DNA from: Varanus komodoensis
Taxonomy: Eukaryota; Chordata; Lepidosauria; Squamata; Varanidae
DNA length: 64,000 nt
Reading direction: 5' to 3'
Assembly (NCBI RefSeq): GCF_004798865.1
Contig: NW_025335873.1
Span: 742,880 to 806,879 of the forward strand
Positions 1-11,525 of this stretch are shown here, piece after piece. Made by a program: the position numbers and the translations under genes. The notes beneath the pieces are model-generated. The model saw only the letters and a program-made list of their open reading frames with translations, was not told where the DNA came from and searched no databases. Numbering within the stretch: the first letter of the stretch is position 1; each line of letters starts with the position of its first letter.

Positions 1-419
1 ATTTGGGGGCTTACCAGTAATAAGCCTACGTCTGGCAAAGGTGACTCAGACCTGCAGCTGAACCCACGTTTGTCTGTTACTGTAAACTAGCCATCGCTGG
101 GTTAACATGTTAAATTTGGGAGTAATTAAATGCCACTGTGAATAATTGCATGATAAAATGTTTGTTGTTTGGACAGCCTTGGGGCAGGCTAAGCCTTGCA
201 GGAATTATTTAGTTACTTAGTTCATTTGTAGACCACCCAATAGCCATGGGCTCCCTGGGCACTTAACAAAAGTTAAATATATAAATGCCTAAAATATCAG
301 TGCTTCTCCCCCTGCCCCTGTGTCCCGAGTTTTCAGGATGATGTATGCTATACATCAAAATACATACAGTTTTATCCTATATGTGCCTTAAAAACATGTA
401 TGTTTTTGCAATTTTGAAG
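1..419 (+). other. SETX intron (partial)
   Basis: This is AT-rich sequence upstream of the first visible exon. I see no coding signal and no clear repeat. It ends in a short T-rich tract and the acceptor AG at 418-419. Confidence 0.7.
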
Positions 420-510
420 GACAAAATCTGAGCCACCGTCAGACTACGGAGATGAAATGATTACCTGCAGCCAGATTGTATATAACTACCACCCGGAAAA
501 GCCACACAAG
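420..510 (+). CDS. SETX: SETX exon a (N-terminal helical region)
   Basis: Ninety-one bases: one base completes a split codon, followed by 30 codons reading TKSEPPSDYGDEM and then ITCSQIVYNYHPEKPHK. This matches the human stretch containing PDYGDEMI and QIVYNY, just before the giant exon. The acceptor is AG at 418-419 and the donor is GTAACC at 511. It belongs to the N-terminal helical-repeat region thought to bind protein partners. It is too short to show up as an ordinary open frame and was found from the frame of its neighbour. Confidence 0.88.
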
Positions 511-785
511 GTAACCTCCAGAAGATCCGCTAGTGGGAATATTGCTTCCTTGCATGCTTGAAAACTGCATCGTGATCGGTGCTGGGCTCTTGCTGTCCTC
601 CACTGGAGTAAAGCTTTCCTTTTTAAAGTGCCGGTCCTGCGTAGCAGAAGGTAGTTCTATATTTCAACACAAGGATCTTATTTTTTCTCATCCTGGAAAG
701 CGGAACAAAACTTGCCTCATGCTCTTAAGGCAGGCAGGCTGGAGAGGTGTGATGCTAAGCAGTGTCTTTCCGGGTCTTATTGCAG

Positions 786-3700
786 GACATTGGCTGGAGG
801 ACTGCTGTCTGTCCAGATTACTGCCCCAATTTGTATGAGGATATGCAGACCCTGAGCGACATGTTCCAGTCCGAAATTGGCCGAGACATGCAGCTGCACA
901 ACAGCACCTTCCTGTGGTTCATCCCTTTCGTGCACTCCCTGATGGACCTCACGAACATAGGCGTCGCCTACGGCGTCGAGATCATCCGTCACTTGTGCTC
1001 GGAGGTCAGGGTGGTCCCCAGCGATGCCCTTCAGGGTGGCGACAAAGTGTCTGAGTTCTTCATCTGGATCCTGGTGACGGTGGTCGAGCTCAGCATCAAA
1101 AGAAATTGCTTTCAGTCGCTGTGGATCTGCTCGGAAAAGTGGGTGGAGACCGTGGTGAAATGCGCCACCCTTCCAAGCACAGTCTTCGCCTGTGCTGCCG
1201 AGAGGGGAGGGACCAGAAGCTGCCCTAGAAGCGCATCGGCCATCTCCTCCTGGGAACACGGGTCAGTCCAGTCTGCTTGCATGAATCTGATCCGTAACAT
1301 CCTGAAGGAAGGCTACCAGGTCGGGCAGAAAGCAACGCCGTTCCTCGACGAACTGAACCTGCTTCGGCGCAGCCACAAGGACTGGAACCTGAGCCCCGAG
1401 CGGGCGCTGGAGCTGCAAACCTGCCTGAAGCAGATCATCTGGCAAAGAAAGTTGAACCCTGTGCCTCACGTGGAGAGCCCCACTGCCTGTGTATCTCCGC
1501 CCTCTCTTTCAGTAAAGCTGGAGTGGCAGGAGGACAGGTGTCTGGCAGATGCAGACTACAGGCATGGGCCGTACTTGTCCCCGAGAGGAAGGGATGACGT
1601 CTGCCTGGAGGGCTCATCACCCAGGAAAAACCCTGGTCTGGGCAAGGAGCAGTGTGCACGCTCTCCTAAAGACCAGCCTCTTCATCGAACTTCAGAGTGC
1701 CTTTTGAGCAACGTTAAACAAGAACCCAAAGAGAGTTTGGTGCAGGAGAGCAATAACTTGAGATTCATGTTCGCAAAAGGACACAGAGATGCCCAGAAAA
1801 ATGGAAGGGTTTTCCAAGGGTTGGGGGATCAGAGTGAATCAGATGCCACCTCTAAAAGTTGTTTCGAACAAGCCTTTCAGAATATGGAGAAAAAAGAGGT
1901 CATACCGAAGGAGGAGAAAGCCAGCTGTCTGGCTGAAAATAATCACAGCGACAGGAATGGCCACAGTGCTTCAAAGACCAAGGTCGGTCTGAATAACCTT
2001 GTGAACAAAAATGAATCGAAGAAGCCAGACTTGACCTTGAAACTAAAGCAGTTGTTTGGAAATCAGAAGAGCAAAAAACCCGCATCCGGGCCAGATACAG
2101 ACAAGCCGCTGCCTGCTAACAGCGGAAGCAGTGGCTGGGAACGGCCAAGGGGGGAGGTTGCTGCACCAAGCTGTGGCACATCAAACGTGTCACTCTGCAA
2201 ACTGGAAACGAGCTCAAGTGATGCTTTTCAGGGCAAGCCCCTCTGCATAAAAAGGGAGTCCAAGGATACACTGGCCGACTTTAGAAATACCCTGAAAGCA
2301 GCACGGGATTCAGATGGAAGCAGCACTGATGATGAGACAGCCAATGTTCCTCTTACAGAGATCAGGCAGCAGCTGATGAAAAAGACATCCCTTCGCACGG
2401 GAAGCCCACTGACCGATTCTCAGGTCGATAGAGACCTTGGTAAAATGTCCTTAGCTGCGTATGCCAAAGCAAGCGATTTTCCTGTTTTGAGCCAGGAAAA
2501 CACGGTCGACTGCCAGGATCACATTCAAAGGAAAGTGCAAGGTGCCATCCGGTCCTGGTCCGACTGTGAGAGTAAAAGGTCAGTGTCTGATGCAGACAGT
2601 CCTCTGGACCAAGTTGTCATCATTTCGGACACATCCTCCGATGAGGATGAAAACAAAGTGAATGATGGTAGAAAGAACAAAAAAGAGAACATGCCAGCTT
2701 GTCTTGAGAAGCCGTCCGGTGCTCAGGGACAAGAGAGAGCGACCACATCAAATTACCCGGCTCTGTATGATGAATGTGAATCACAGTGTTTTGAGTTTGA
2801 GACCGATGAGGAAATTTTCTCTGTTTGGCAAGATAGTCAAATGGAGGAGGAAACAGAGGACAAAGGCCTGGCAGTGAAGCCAAGCAGCTGCCTCATATCC
2901 CATGACTTGGAGGTGGCCAGGCAGCTCAATGACTGGGGTTATGATACAGACTATCTTAAGGAGGATATCATTGAAAAAGCAGCAGATGAGCTTGAGCAGC
3001 AAGTGAAAGGCAGCAGAAACGAAGCCAAAGCTTCGTCAGCACGGTCCAGCAAAGGGCACGCCAGCAGAGGAAGTGAAACCGTTTGCCCAAAGCATGTCGC
3101 GAAGAAGCGTGCCGATGGTGCTGTTGGGCCCACTGCATCACGCTCAGCAGGTTCTTCTGCACCAAAGCCTGCTGGTGAAAACCTGAGGCTGGGGAAGAGT
3201 GCGGTGAAATCCCAGCAGGCTAAAACAGCAAATAAGCAAGCCGAGAAAAGAAGCGCCAAGCCAAACGCGCACAACAAGAAGCTGCCCACGCCGACTCCTT
3301 TTATTGTCCCACCAAGGAAGGTCCACCATTTTCCTGAGCCAACATCAGCGGTGGAAAAACTTGGCTTGAAGAAGAAACCCCGCAAAGCAGCAGAAATGTC
3401 TCAGCGTACTCAAGACAGCCTTGCTGAATTGCGTAACTATGGTAAAACTGCTGGCAAGCTAAGTCCACAGAAACGGAAGACAAAATTAATACAGCCTCCT
3501 AATATGATTGTTAGAAACAAAAAGTTGTTAGCCTCTCAGGAACGCCAGTTCTACAAGCAGTCGAGAGAAAGGGTTCAGGGCAGCAGTGGAGGGAGTCCTA
3601 GGACCCAATCCAGGAAAACAGCAAAGAAAGCAGATGCAAAGGGATGTGAACCGCCTGCCAATATAGTGGGGGTCAAAAATCAGAAGGAAAGGGCTGCTTG

Positions 3701-4745
3701 CTTCCGGCGTTCTAGTGGTGAAAAAAGTCTGTTAAGGCAGAGCTCACTGGAGAGAGAGGGAGCCCAGCCTGCACCTGGTTCTCCGGTAAAGAAAGCTGCT
3801 GTATCGACCAAGGAAGAACCAACCCTTTCCCATGCAAAAGGCCAAGAAAGCCCTGCTCCTGTTCCAGGCAGTTTATTTCATCCTCTGACTGGAAATCATA
3901 GAACAGACACTTCAGTCTTTCTGGGTTCTTCCTCGAAACTTTGCCATGAGAGTACTACTTTGAAAGAAAGTGAAGCTATGGTTGTGGAGGACATCTTTGG
4001 AGAGGACGATGGCTTGTTTTTAACCCAGAGGGACCCCGTGGACATGGAGCTGAGTTCACAAATGGATGACGAAGACATGGAAGCAATAATTGTCCAAAGC
4101 CCCTTGGAGGATCACTCCTTCAGTGGTGAGAAACTGAAGCATGCAGGTTGTACAGAACAGGTGAATAAAGCAGGTGTCTGCCTTGGAAACCATCCTGCTC
4201 CTGACCCACCAGACCACATGTTTGCCAAGCCTTTGGCACCTCCCAGACCTTCCACGACTAAGATCTTCAGCTCCAGCTCTTCTTCACGGAGTGCCAACCT
4301 CACCAAGGACCTTGACCACGTCCAGAAGCCTGCTTGGAGGAGCAGGTCAAATCCAGGCAGTTCTAATGGCTCAGATGGTCTGAAGCTCAAAACCCCAACA
4401 TTTAGTAGTATTTTTCAGCCTCAGAGTTTGAACAACTTCTTGTCACATAGACACAATAACCATGCTGTGGAAAGGGGCAGAATGCTGACCGCCATCAGTT
4501 TCAAGCAGGATGCAAACCCAGCCTTTTCACAAGCAAATATTGCCAGCGTCAGGCCGAAAAACGACGACACTTTCATCGAAGAGATCCTGAAATGGACCTA
4601 CAACATGTTTATAGATCTTGGTCAGTTGGGGGCGCCAAATCACCTCCTCACACCTATCGTGGCCTCTGTTCCAGTTAAATTTCAGAATTATGACGACCAC
4701 TTCAATACGTTCTTCCCCCTGATGATGCTAAATGCCTTTGAAGAG
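786..4745 (+). CDS. SETX: SETX giant exon: end of N-terminal domain, long disordered linker, start of helicase stalk
   Basis: A single 3,960-base exon of 1,320 codons, matching the ~4.2-kb exon of mammalian SETX. The first ~230 residues are folded, helical and cysteine/tryptophan-bearing (DIGWRTAVCPDYCPNLYE; STFLWFIPFVHSLMDL) and close the N-terminal domain. Next come about 1,000 residues rich in Ser, Lys, Glu and Pro, with no evident fold. Within them are a SUMO-interaction-like core (VVIISDTSSDEDEN, from 2,613), SUMO-conjugation consensus sites (VKQE at 1,713; IKRE at 2,247) and many basic clusters. The last ~65 residues (FIEEILKWTYNMF; DDHFNTFFPLMMLNAFEE) begin the conserved helicase stalk. 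The exon starts after AG at 784-785 and ends at GAG|GTGAGT. The frame stays open 165 bases into the intron, so retention would add 54 residues before a stop at 4,908. Confidence 0.96.
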
Positions 4746-4954
4746 GTGAGTAATCCACTTGAGCTCTGGGTGAGTGTCAGAAGGAAGCATGGCAGGCGGT
4801 GGCTAAGGGGCCACACGTCAGCAGGTTGCTTCTCTTCACCTTTGAAACTTGCTTGTTCATTTCCCCCAGACTTTGGCCTAGGCAGTGTTGCTGGCGAGGC
4901 GGAGGAGTAGGAGAGGCCACGGCCTTCCTGCTCCTTGGCTTTCTGCCTGTCATA

Positions 4955-5470
4955 GAACCCTGGAGTGGTCAGGTTGGAAGGGGCGAGAGGGCCAGCGTGT
5001 CCAGCCCCCTGCTTAATGCAAGACTCCCAAGTCAAACCATCCCTCTTGGGTAGCTGCCCAGTTGCCTCCAGTGTGGGAGAGCCCACAGTCTCCCCAGGTA
5101 ATTGGTTCCATAATTTTCCCTATCCATATATTTCCCATAACTTGAGCCCGTTATTCTGCGTTCTGCACTCAAGGATGGTCAAGAAGAGATCCTGTCCTTC
5201 CTCTTTGTGACATGCTTTCATGTATTTGTAGAGTCCGATCATATTTTCCCTCAGTCGTCCGCTCTTCTCGAGGCTGAACAAGCCCAGTTCTCTCAGTCTC
5301 TCCTCACAGGGCTTTGTGTCTGGACCCTGGATCGTCCCTGTTGCCCTTGTCTGAACTCTTTCCAGCTTGTTTCTTTCCCACTTAAACTGGGATGCCCAGA
5401 ACTAAGACGCACGGCTCCAGATGAGGCCGAAGCAGTGCTGAGTAGAGGGGAACTAGGATTCCACGGGATT
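4955..5470 (-). mobile_element. CR1 LINE fragment (3' part)
   Basis: On the minus strand this shows the usual CR1 ending: a coding remnant, then the TTGGAAGGGGC-like and TCTATG-like 3' end, here beginning at CATAGAACC. The plus strand carries the familiar reversed text AGTTCTCTCAGTCTCTCCTCA and CTGGACCCTGG. It is 5'-truncated and diverged, and sits shortly after the giant exon of SETX. Confidence 0.75.
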
Positions 5471-5644
5471 GTCGAGCAAGCAAGTGCAGCCACGATGGAA
5501 AGGGAGAATGAGGAGCAAGAGCGGCTGGGGGCCATGGTGGTGGGGGGCTCACAGAGAAGGGGGACCGTGGGGGAAACCTTGACCAAAGGCTTCCAGAACA
5601 TGGCGCCTGCACTAGCTCAGTTGGTCCTTGGTCAGGAATGTATT

Positions 5645-5800
5645 TGCTTGTTTAATTAATTTCTGTACTGTCCAACAGCTGAAGCTCTCTGGGTGGTTCA
5701 CAAAGCACATACAAAATAAAAGTTACATTGTATTAAAAAATTAAAGCATCATTAAAGGTTCCCAATACAAAATGTAAAACCACATATTAAACAGGTGTGC
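5645..5800 (-). repeat. LINE tail fragment, probably L2-type
   Basis: The plus strand reads CTGTCCAACAGCTGAAGCTCTCTGG followed by A-rich sequence (split here as CTGTCCAACAGC and GAAGCTCTCTGG). This is the reverse of the GCTGCCCAGAG...-type 3' tail common in squamate LINEs. Boundaries are approximate. Confidence 0.45.
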
Positions 5801-5924
5801 ATGTGTGTATAAAACTTAAAAAGAAGAAATAGTCATACCTGTTAGCAGCTAGCTTGCCCCAGAAACTGTGTGAAGTAGAAGATGGTCTTACTTGTCACCA
5901 AGGTGGGCCCCAGGCAGGCCTCAG

Positions 5925-6960
5925 TGGGGAATCATAGATTCATGGAGAGGGGGTTCTGGTCCTTTCCAGGTCAGAAGGGACCAAGAGGGCCCTGCTGTTG
6001 CAGGACACAATTTACACCCTCCCACTCAGTTGGCTGTCAGTCTTCTTTTTGAATGTCTCTGGTGTGGGGAGAGCCCACCACCTCTCCAGGCAGCTGGTTC
6101 CACTGTCATGTTGCTCTAACAGTAAGGAAACTCTTCCTGATATCTAGCCTGAAACTGGGTTGTCGCAGTTTGAGTTGATTATTCCTTGACCTACACTCTA
6201 GTATCAGCAAGAAGAGATCTTGATCTTCCCCTTTGTGACAGCCTTTGAGGTATTTACAGAGTGATACCATGTCCCCCTTCAGTCTTCTCTTCTCAGGGCT
6301 GCACATGCCCAGTTCTCTCAGTCTCTCCAAACCCTGGATCGTTCTTGGCGCCCTTCTCTGGACCCTTTCCCATTTTTCTGCATCTTTCTTGAATCTTGGT
6401 GTCCAGGATTGGATGAGGTCCAGGTGAAGTCTGACTAGTGGGAGTATTGGGGAACTACTACTTCTCGTGATTTGTAAGTAATGCTTCTGTCACTGCATTC
6501 CTAAATAGAATTTGCCCTCTTGTGGCCGCATCGGATTGTTGGCTCATGTTTAGCCTGCTGTCCACAGTTACTCCGAGGTCGTCTTCAGTCCTGCTGAGCC
6601 ACATATTCTCCATCTTGTAGCAATGCATTTGGTGTCTTTTTCCTGGGTGGAGCACTTGGCACTTGTCCTTATCGAATCTCATTTTGCTGCTTTCACTCCA
6701 GCATTCGTTTGTCAGGATTGCCCTGGATCTTCGTTCTGTCTTCTAAGATGTTTGCTATTCCACCCAGTTTTGTATCATCTGCAAATCTGATGATCTTTCC
6801 TGGTGCTTCCTCATCTAAATCCTCTTAATAAAGATGTTGAAGAGCACGGGGCCAGGACTGAGCCCTGAGGCACCCCACTAGGTACCTCCATCCAATTTGA
6901 GGAGGTGCCCTTGATGAGCACTCCGGCAGTGTTCATTCCAGAGAGAAATGTCTAGGCCAC
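5925..6960 (-). mobile_element. CR1 LINE fragment with ORF2 remnants
   Basis: On the minus strand, 6,106-6,330 reads MERLRELGMCSPEKRRLKGD, 6,458-6,682 reads FDKDKCQVLHPGKR and DLGVTVDSRLNMSQQ, and 6,830-6,890 reads GVPQGSVLAP. All are stretches of the CR1 reverse-transcriptase ORF and its C-terminus. The 3' end near 5,930 carries TCATAGATTCATGG. Frames are interrupted and the 5' part is missing. It is an old insertion within a SETX intron. Confidence 0.85.
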
Positions 6961-7204
6961 TGGGGCCATGCAGCACTTTCCCTCAATCTTAAGAGTGGTC
7001 ATAGGTGAGCAGGCAAAGACATTCTGTCCCAGAAGTTGGTACTAGATCAAATGCATCAGTTACAGTAGCGTAGAATTCCCTTGAAACTTCTGGGTGGTAA
7101 GAGCAGTTCAGCGATGGAACCAGTTAGTGGACAGTGATCTAACAGGGACTGGGTGCATTTCAGAAGTGCTCCCTTAGAGCCTTGGCGAGAGGATGTGTTT
7201 GAGC

Positions 7205-7330
7205 GGACTGATGGAGCACGTGCTTTGCCTGAGAGCTCTCAGGTTCGGCTCTTGATACATCCAGGTAAGGCTAGGAAAGAATCCTGCTGCGGCTGCCAGT
7301 CAGTGCTGGCAATTCATGGCCGAATGGTCC
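7205..7330 (+). repeat. tRNA-derived SINE fragment
   Basis: The text GGAGCACGTGCTTTGCCTG, then CTCAGGTTCGGCTC (B-box-like), CCAGGTAAGGCTAGGAAAGA and CTGCCAGTCAGTGCTGGCAAT follows a tRNA-headed SINE common in reptiles (GAGCATCTGCTTTGCATGCAG...GGTTCAATCCC...). It is diverged. Confidence 0.6.
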
Positions 7331-7651
7331 AGGCGTCTGAAGATGTAGAAAGAAGCTGCTGATGCTTCAATGCCCTAAGTCCAAAGCCCACTGTGTGAGA
7401 ACAGCAAGTGCTTCTGCCTCCCAGTTGGCATGGGGCGTCTCTCATTCTCATGGTAGCACAGCTCCCTGGGAGCAGCCCCCATCTCTGCTTTTCAAGGGGA
7501 TGGGGCAGGGCAGAGGGAGAGGTAGACGGAGAGCGGGCAGAACACGGCCCCGCTGCACATCGAGACCCAGCATGCTGATCTGAGCGGTACACACGTGCTG
7601 CCGTTTTCCCGCAACTGGTGCGTTAAGCCTGCGTCTGGCTGTTTCCTACAG

Positions 7652-7754
7652 GTGGCAAGCGACTGGCAGGAGAACCAGAAAGCAAAAGAGGCCAAGCCGT
7701 TCTTCTTGAATTTGCAGGACTTCAATGCACAAGTGCAGACAGCTGAGTTTAGAG
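7652..7754 (+). CDS. SETX: SETX exon c (helicase stalk / 1B region)
   Basis: One hundred and three bases: 34 codons plus one base. The peptide starts VASDWQENQKAKEAKPFF and ends QTAEFR, aligning with human VAQEWIESPNRENKFYQLQL. The acceptor TTTCCTACAG is at 7,642-7,651 and the donor is GTGAGG. The segment precedes the 1B beta-barrel that Upf1-like helicases carry ahead of motif I. Sequence divergence from human is higher here than in the core motifs. Confidence 0.93.
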
Positions 7755-8701
7755 GTGAGGCAAGTCCACTGTGTGAGTCCGGAAGCCCAGCCCAGCTCTC
7801 CTCCTCTGTTGCCCTTCCCCATTTGATCATCTTTGGCGTCTCAGTGTGTGTGTGTCATCCCTTCTCTGCTCTGAATTGTTGAAATGTCTCCTGTAAGACT
7901 TAGTTACCGCTGGCCAGCACTTGTTAAGGTACGGTATGCTTGTATTTGGCACTTCCCTGGCCTTTGGCTTCAGCCAGTATTGGGATCCCAAGAGTTCTCT
8001 CAGGGAGCTTTTCACCCTTTACTGAAAAGAAGCTTTCCGCCTCTGGCTACCTCTATGGTCTGTAAAATCACAGTATGGTTTCTAGCCATAGATAGCCCTA
8101 ATGCTTGCACTAAGGCCAGATGATGAGGGCAGGCAAGGGGTCGTTTCCCTTGCTCAGGCCCTTTTACCCATCTGCCCTCCTGTGGGCCATAAATACCAAG
8201 AGCTTGGGACCCGTAGAACTCCCTGCAGCAACATCGAGACTAGAAAACCTTTACGGTTTATCTGAAATTGCTGAAGCTGAACTTAGAGCTGTCAGTCCTG
8301 TCGCAGAAATCTGATCTCAGTTTAACAGTGTGATATTGTGTGTGTGTGGGTAGGAAAGCTGCATGCACTTGCATTTGGGACAAGCAGTGACAGGAGGACT
8401 GGGGGGGAGGGGAGGGTCCCAGGTTCACGACTGGTGCATGCATCTCTTGAGCCATGTACTCAGGAGGATAAAATTCACCTGGGGTCTTGAATGCCATTTT
8501 GGGGCGTTTGTTTCCCTGCTGCATAATCCTTTGGGCCAGCTCTATAGTGGAGTGAAACTAGCAGCCCAGGAAGTCGCATGCATGTGACTTTGGAATCCTT
8601 TGCTGTGCTTAATAACCGTACCATTTTTTTTTGTTTTAGCTGCACCATAGCTTGCTCCCCAGTATCTGCTTTTCCATTCTCTGTTCGAATTCTTTCTCCA
8701 G

Positions 8702-8857
8702 TTACCATTTTGGAAAGTGATCTGGATAAACAGCTGTATCCAAAGGAGTATGACCTGGTTTTCTTGAGAGTGTCTGAGAAACGCCGTGAAGGCGAGTCGA
8801 GGAGCAATCTGGTATACCACGTTGGCCTCGTGATTCGGTTTTCTCGGGTTCCAGAAG
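8702..8857 (+). CDS. SETX: SETX exon d (1B barrel region)
   Basis: One hundred and fifty-six bases joined in phase to the previous exon. It reads VTILESDLDKQLYPKEYDL, then VFLRVSEKRREGES and VYHVGLVIRFSRVPE; human has LAKQLYPKENDLVFLVPERI. The acceptor used is TCTTTCTCCAG at 8,691-8,701. A T-rich alternative acceptor at 8,638-8,639 lies 62 bases upstream, but its use would meet an in-frame TAG after three codons, which fixes the choice. The donor is GTAGGT. Confidence 0.94.
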
Positions 8858-9086
8858 GTAGGTTGGTTTAGGAAAAAAAAACCTACATAAAAATATGGGC
8901 GTAGCCATCCTCCGGTTAGCTCGTGCTCTTGCAGTTTTCAGAGGCCCCAGTCGGAGGGACTGAGCCTCTGAAAGCAGGCAAGCAAGCAGCTCTGAAGCAC
9001 ATAGAGTAAGATGCGCGCAGAGCATGGTGCAAATGCAACCTGTGTCGAGTCCCTCCATGTGGGATGTGTGTGTTTTTGATAAACAG

Positions 9087-9313
9087 ATAAGAAGCAGCAG
9101 CACGTTGCCTGCCACCTCTCCATAAAGACCCGAGGAAACTTGTCCCGTGTTGATCAGCAAGTCCAGTGTGTGGTGGTCAGTTCTTTGGCATCTACGAAGC
9201 GCAGGTTCCGGGCCTTGCTTTTGCTGAAGCGCAGCCCCCTCATCAATGCCATCCTCAGCCCAAGTTACAGCAACTTCTGTCCAAGCAGCATGAACATGGA
9301 CTGTCAGAAATCC
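9087..9313 (+). CDS. SETX: SETX exon e (1B barrel region)
   Basis: Two hundred and twenty-seven bases. The peptide includes VACHLSIKTRGNLSRVDQQ, VQCVVVSSLASTKRRFRALL and LINAILSPSYSNFC. Human has YLSIQTQENFPANLNELVNC and IVISSLVTTQRKLKA in the same order. It closes the barrel ahead of the first RecA domain. Acceptor AAACAG, donor GTAAGA; it ends in phase 0. Confidence 0.95.
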
Positions 9314-9844
9314 GTAAGAACCTACTGAAGTGTGGATGAGGGTGGCCCAAAGCTGGGGATGGTGGGAGGTGTGGTCTAGTACGAGGCCGTAGAAGAGTGT
9401 CTTGTACTACTCATGAGCAGGATAACGTGTGTGAGTCTAGTTCACCCAAAGATGGGTAGAAATGCCAGTTGGAGGAGGGTGCAATGCACCTGCGTCCTTT
9501 TTTGTCAGCAAAACTTTCTCTAGTCCTTTGGCGAGGAAGCGGTGCAGCTTGCGCAGGTTGATTCACACATGCATGTTTGCACCCTCAGTTGGACTCTGCA
9601 CTACCAGGCTCCTCCTGCGGGCATGTTAAGTATTCTTCGGATTCCTTCCTTGCTAGGAAAAGTCAACTTAAGAGAGCAAAAAGAGGACCTGAGTTTTTGT
9701 TGCTGGGGGTAGCGCTCATGAAGGGAAGACCCCAAGCTCAGGGTCTTGGGTGTTGCTTCAAGCAGGGCCCCTCTGCAGGTCGCTTAGAACTGCCCTGCCC
9801 TGTTCTGGTGCCTGCCATTCCGTTGTCCTCCTGTCCCCACCCAG
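9314..9844 (+). other. SETX intron, no recognised content
   Basis: I see no coding signal or clear repeat here. It ends at the acceptor CCACCCAG before the Walker A exon. Confidence 0.6.
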
Positions 9845-10012
9845 GCGTCTTACATGGGAGAATACAATGAAGATCAGTGGAAAGCCATTGAAACTGCTTA
9901 CACAATGGTGACCCAGCATCCATCGTTGCCCAAAATTTGCCTGATCCATGGGCCACCCGGAACAGGGAAATCGAAGGTCATTGTTGGACTAGTGTGCCGC
10001 ATCCTTGGTGAG
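9845..10012 (+). CDS. SETX: SETX exon f (Q-like motif and Walker A)
   Basis: Exactly 56 codons in phase 0. The peptide opens ASYMGEYNEDQWKAIETAY, a Q-motif-like start (human FNEDQKKAIETAY), then gives CLIHGPPGTGKSK. The Walker A/motif I GPPGTGKSK lies at 9,950-9,976, with all nucleotide-binding residues intact, including the lysine and serine that hold the phosphates and magnesium. The donor is GTGAGC. Confidence 0.97.
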
Positions 10013-10374
10013 GTGAGCTATCGCTGTGTATTCCAGTCCACGTAAGACCAAAGATGAGTGACGGCAAAATCACTCCATGTATTGCTGCCACACGGTGCTG
10101 ACATATTTCAGAGATGCACCCCAGGGAGCCCCTCTTTCATTTCATCCTGGTTTTTAGGAGAGCGTCGCTGCCTTTTCCTTTTCTTCTAGTGGCACAGTAG
10201 TAAATTCTGAAGCACGAGAACTCCCCGTAGTAACAGTGTGATGCCAGACAGAAGCTGTATATGGCGTCGTGCCCCGTTTATTAGGGTCGGCATAAGTGCA
10301 ACACCCTGTGTGGCTACCTAGGAGTGAGAGCACCAGCTTGCTTCTGAATGTGTAGGTTCGCCTTTGTAACCATT

Positions 10375-10622
10375 TTGAGAGAGCCGCTGTGGTGTTGTGG
10401 GTAAGAGCACAGGTCTGGGACTCAGGCAACCTGGGTTCTAGTCTCTGTTCAGCCATGGAGCCAGCTGGGAAACTCTGGGCCAATCACAGACTCTCAGCCT
10501 GACCTACCCCACAGGGTTCTTGTGGGGATAAGATTGAGAGCAGGAGGAAGAGAATGATGTAAGCTGCTTTCAGTCCTTTGTAAGAAAAAGTGGGATATAA
10601 ATCTAGTGTAAATAAATAAATT
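10375..10622 (+). repeat. Sauria-type SINE
   Basis: A tRNA-like head (GAGAGCCGCTGTGGTGTTG, GTGGGTAAGAGCACAGG, TGGGTTCTAGTC) is followed by CTGGGCCAATCACAGACTC, CTCAGCCTGACCTACC, CACAGGGTTCTTGTGG and a tail ending GATATAAATCTAG and AAATAAATAAA. That order is what I know of the squamate Sauria SINE, whose tail derives from a Bov-B LINE. It sits inside a SETX intron, and is one of the best clues that the host is a squamate. Confidence 0.8.
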
Positions 10623-11260
10623 GAACTTTTTATGCAAGATCGTCAGCCACTGAAATGGAACCATCAGCATTTAATTAGAAATGCAAACTGATGAGAGCAG
10701 CAATTTATGCTGCAAGATGAAGAAAAGCAGGGAGAAGGAACCTCCGGCCTGGGGTTAGTCAAATCCTCCTAGTTCTTCCCGCCACCTCCCTAGATGGACA
10801 TGCCCCTCTCCCACAGCCCCCCCTTTCTCTAACCGCACACCATTTGATGGCTTTTCTGGCATTTGTGCAGACTTTCAGCATTCTGAATTGTCAAAATCCT
10901 TCACCTAAGACCTTTACTGGTATTTTCCTCCTTTTGCCTGACCCCATCCACAACTGGGGCACTGCCCCCAGCTGATGGAGCAAGGAGGGTCTCTCAGTCC
11001 GCCTGGCATGTTGCCAGGTGATGCCTAGAGCTATGCTTTGCACTTCACGCTGATCTTGCGCAATTCATGCAACGGCTCAACCTCATCCTGACGCTGACAT
11101 TTCTGCTTGTAAGGCTGTTGTTAAAGACACAGGAGTAAGAATAATTCAAAAGAGGAAGACGCGGCAACTTTAAAAGTAGAAATGCTTTAACAGTCCCTTG
11201 ATTCCTCACATGTCCTGAAATGCAGCCCAAATATCTTTTTTTTTTTTTTAAATTCTGCAG

Positions 11261-11417
11261 AGATCTGGGAAGGAGACTCCCATGCAAAGCTGGAATGCCA
11301 AGAACAAGCAAAATCGTGTGCTGGTTTGTGCACCGTCAAATGCCGCCGTTGATGAACTGATGAAGAAAATAATTCTTGAATTTAAAGGAAAATGCCCTGA
11401 CATGAAGAAGGCTTTGG
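11261..11417 (+). CDS. SETX: SETX exon g (motif Ia)
   Basis: One hundred and fifty-seven bases: 52 codons plus one base. After a variable start (RSGKETPMQSWNAKNKQ) comes NRVLVCAPSNAAVDELMKKI, the motif Ia region that contacts the nucleic-acid backbone, almost identical to human. It follows a long T/A tract and AATTCTGCAG; the donor is GTATGA. Confidence 0.97.
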
Positions 11418-11525
11418 GTATGATGTGTTCCTGCCCAGCCGTTAGGTGGAGGGAGAAGTGGCAACCCAGAAGGAGCAAGTAGTCCGGTTATAAGTGAGGA
11501 TGAGAAATTATATAGGTTATATCAG

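Noticed and set aside
777-4390. Antisense frames of up to 160 codons across the giant SETX exon
   Set aside because: They overlap a clearly coding exon on the other strand and vary only with its codon use.
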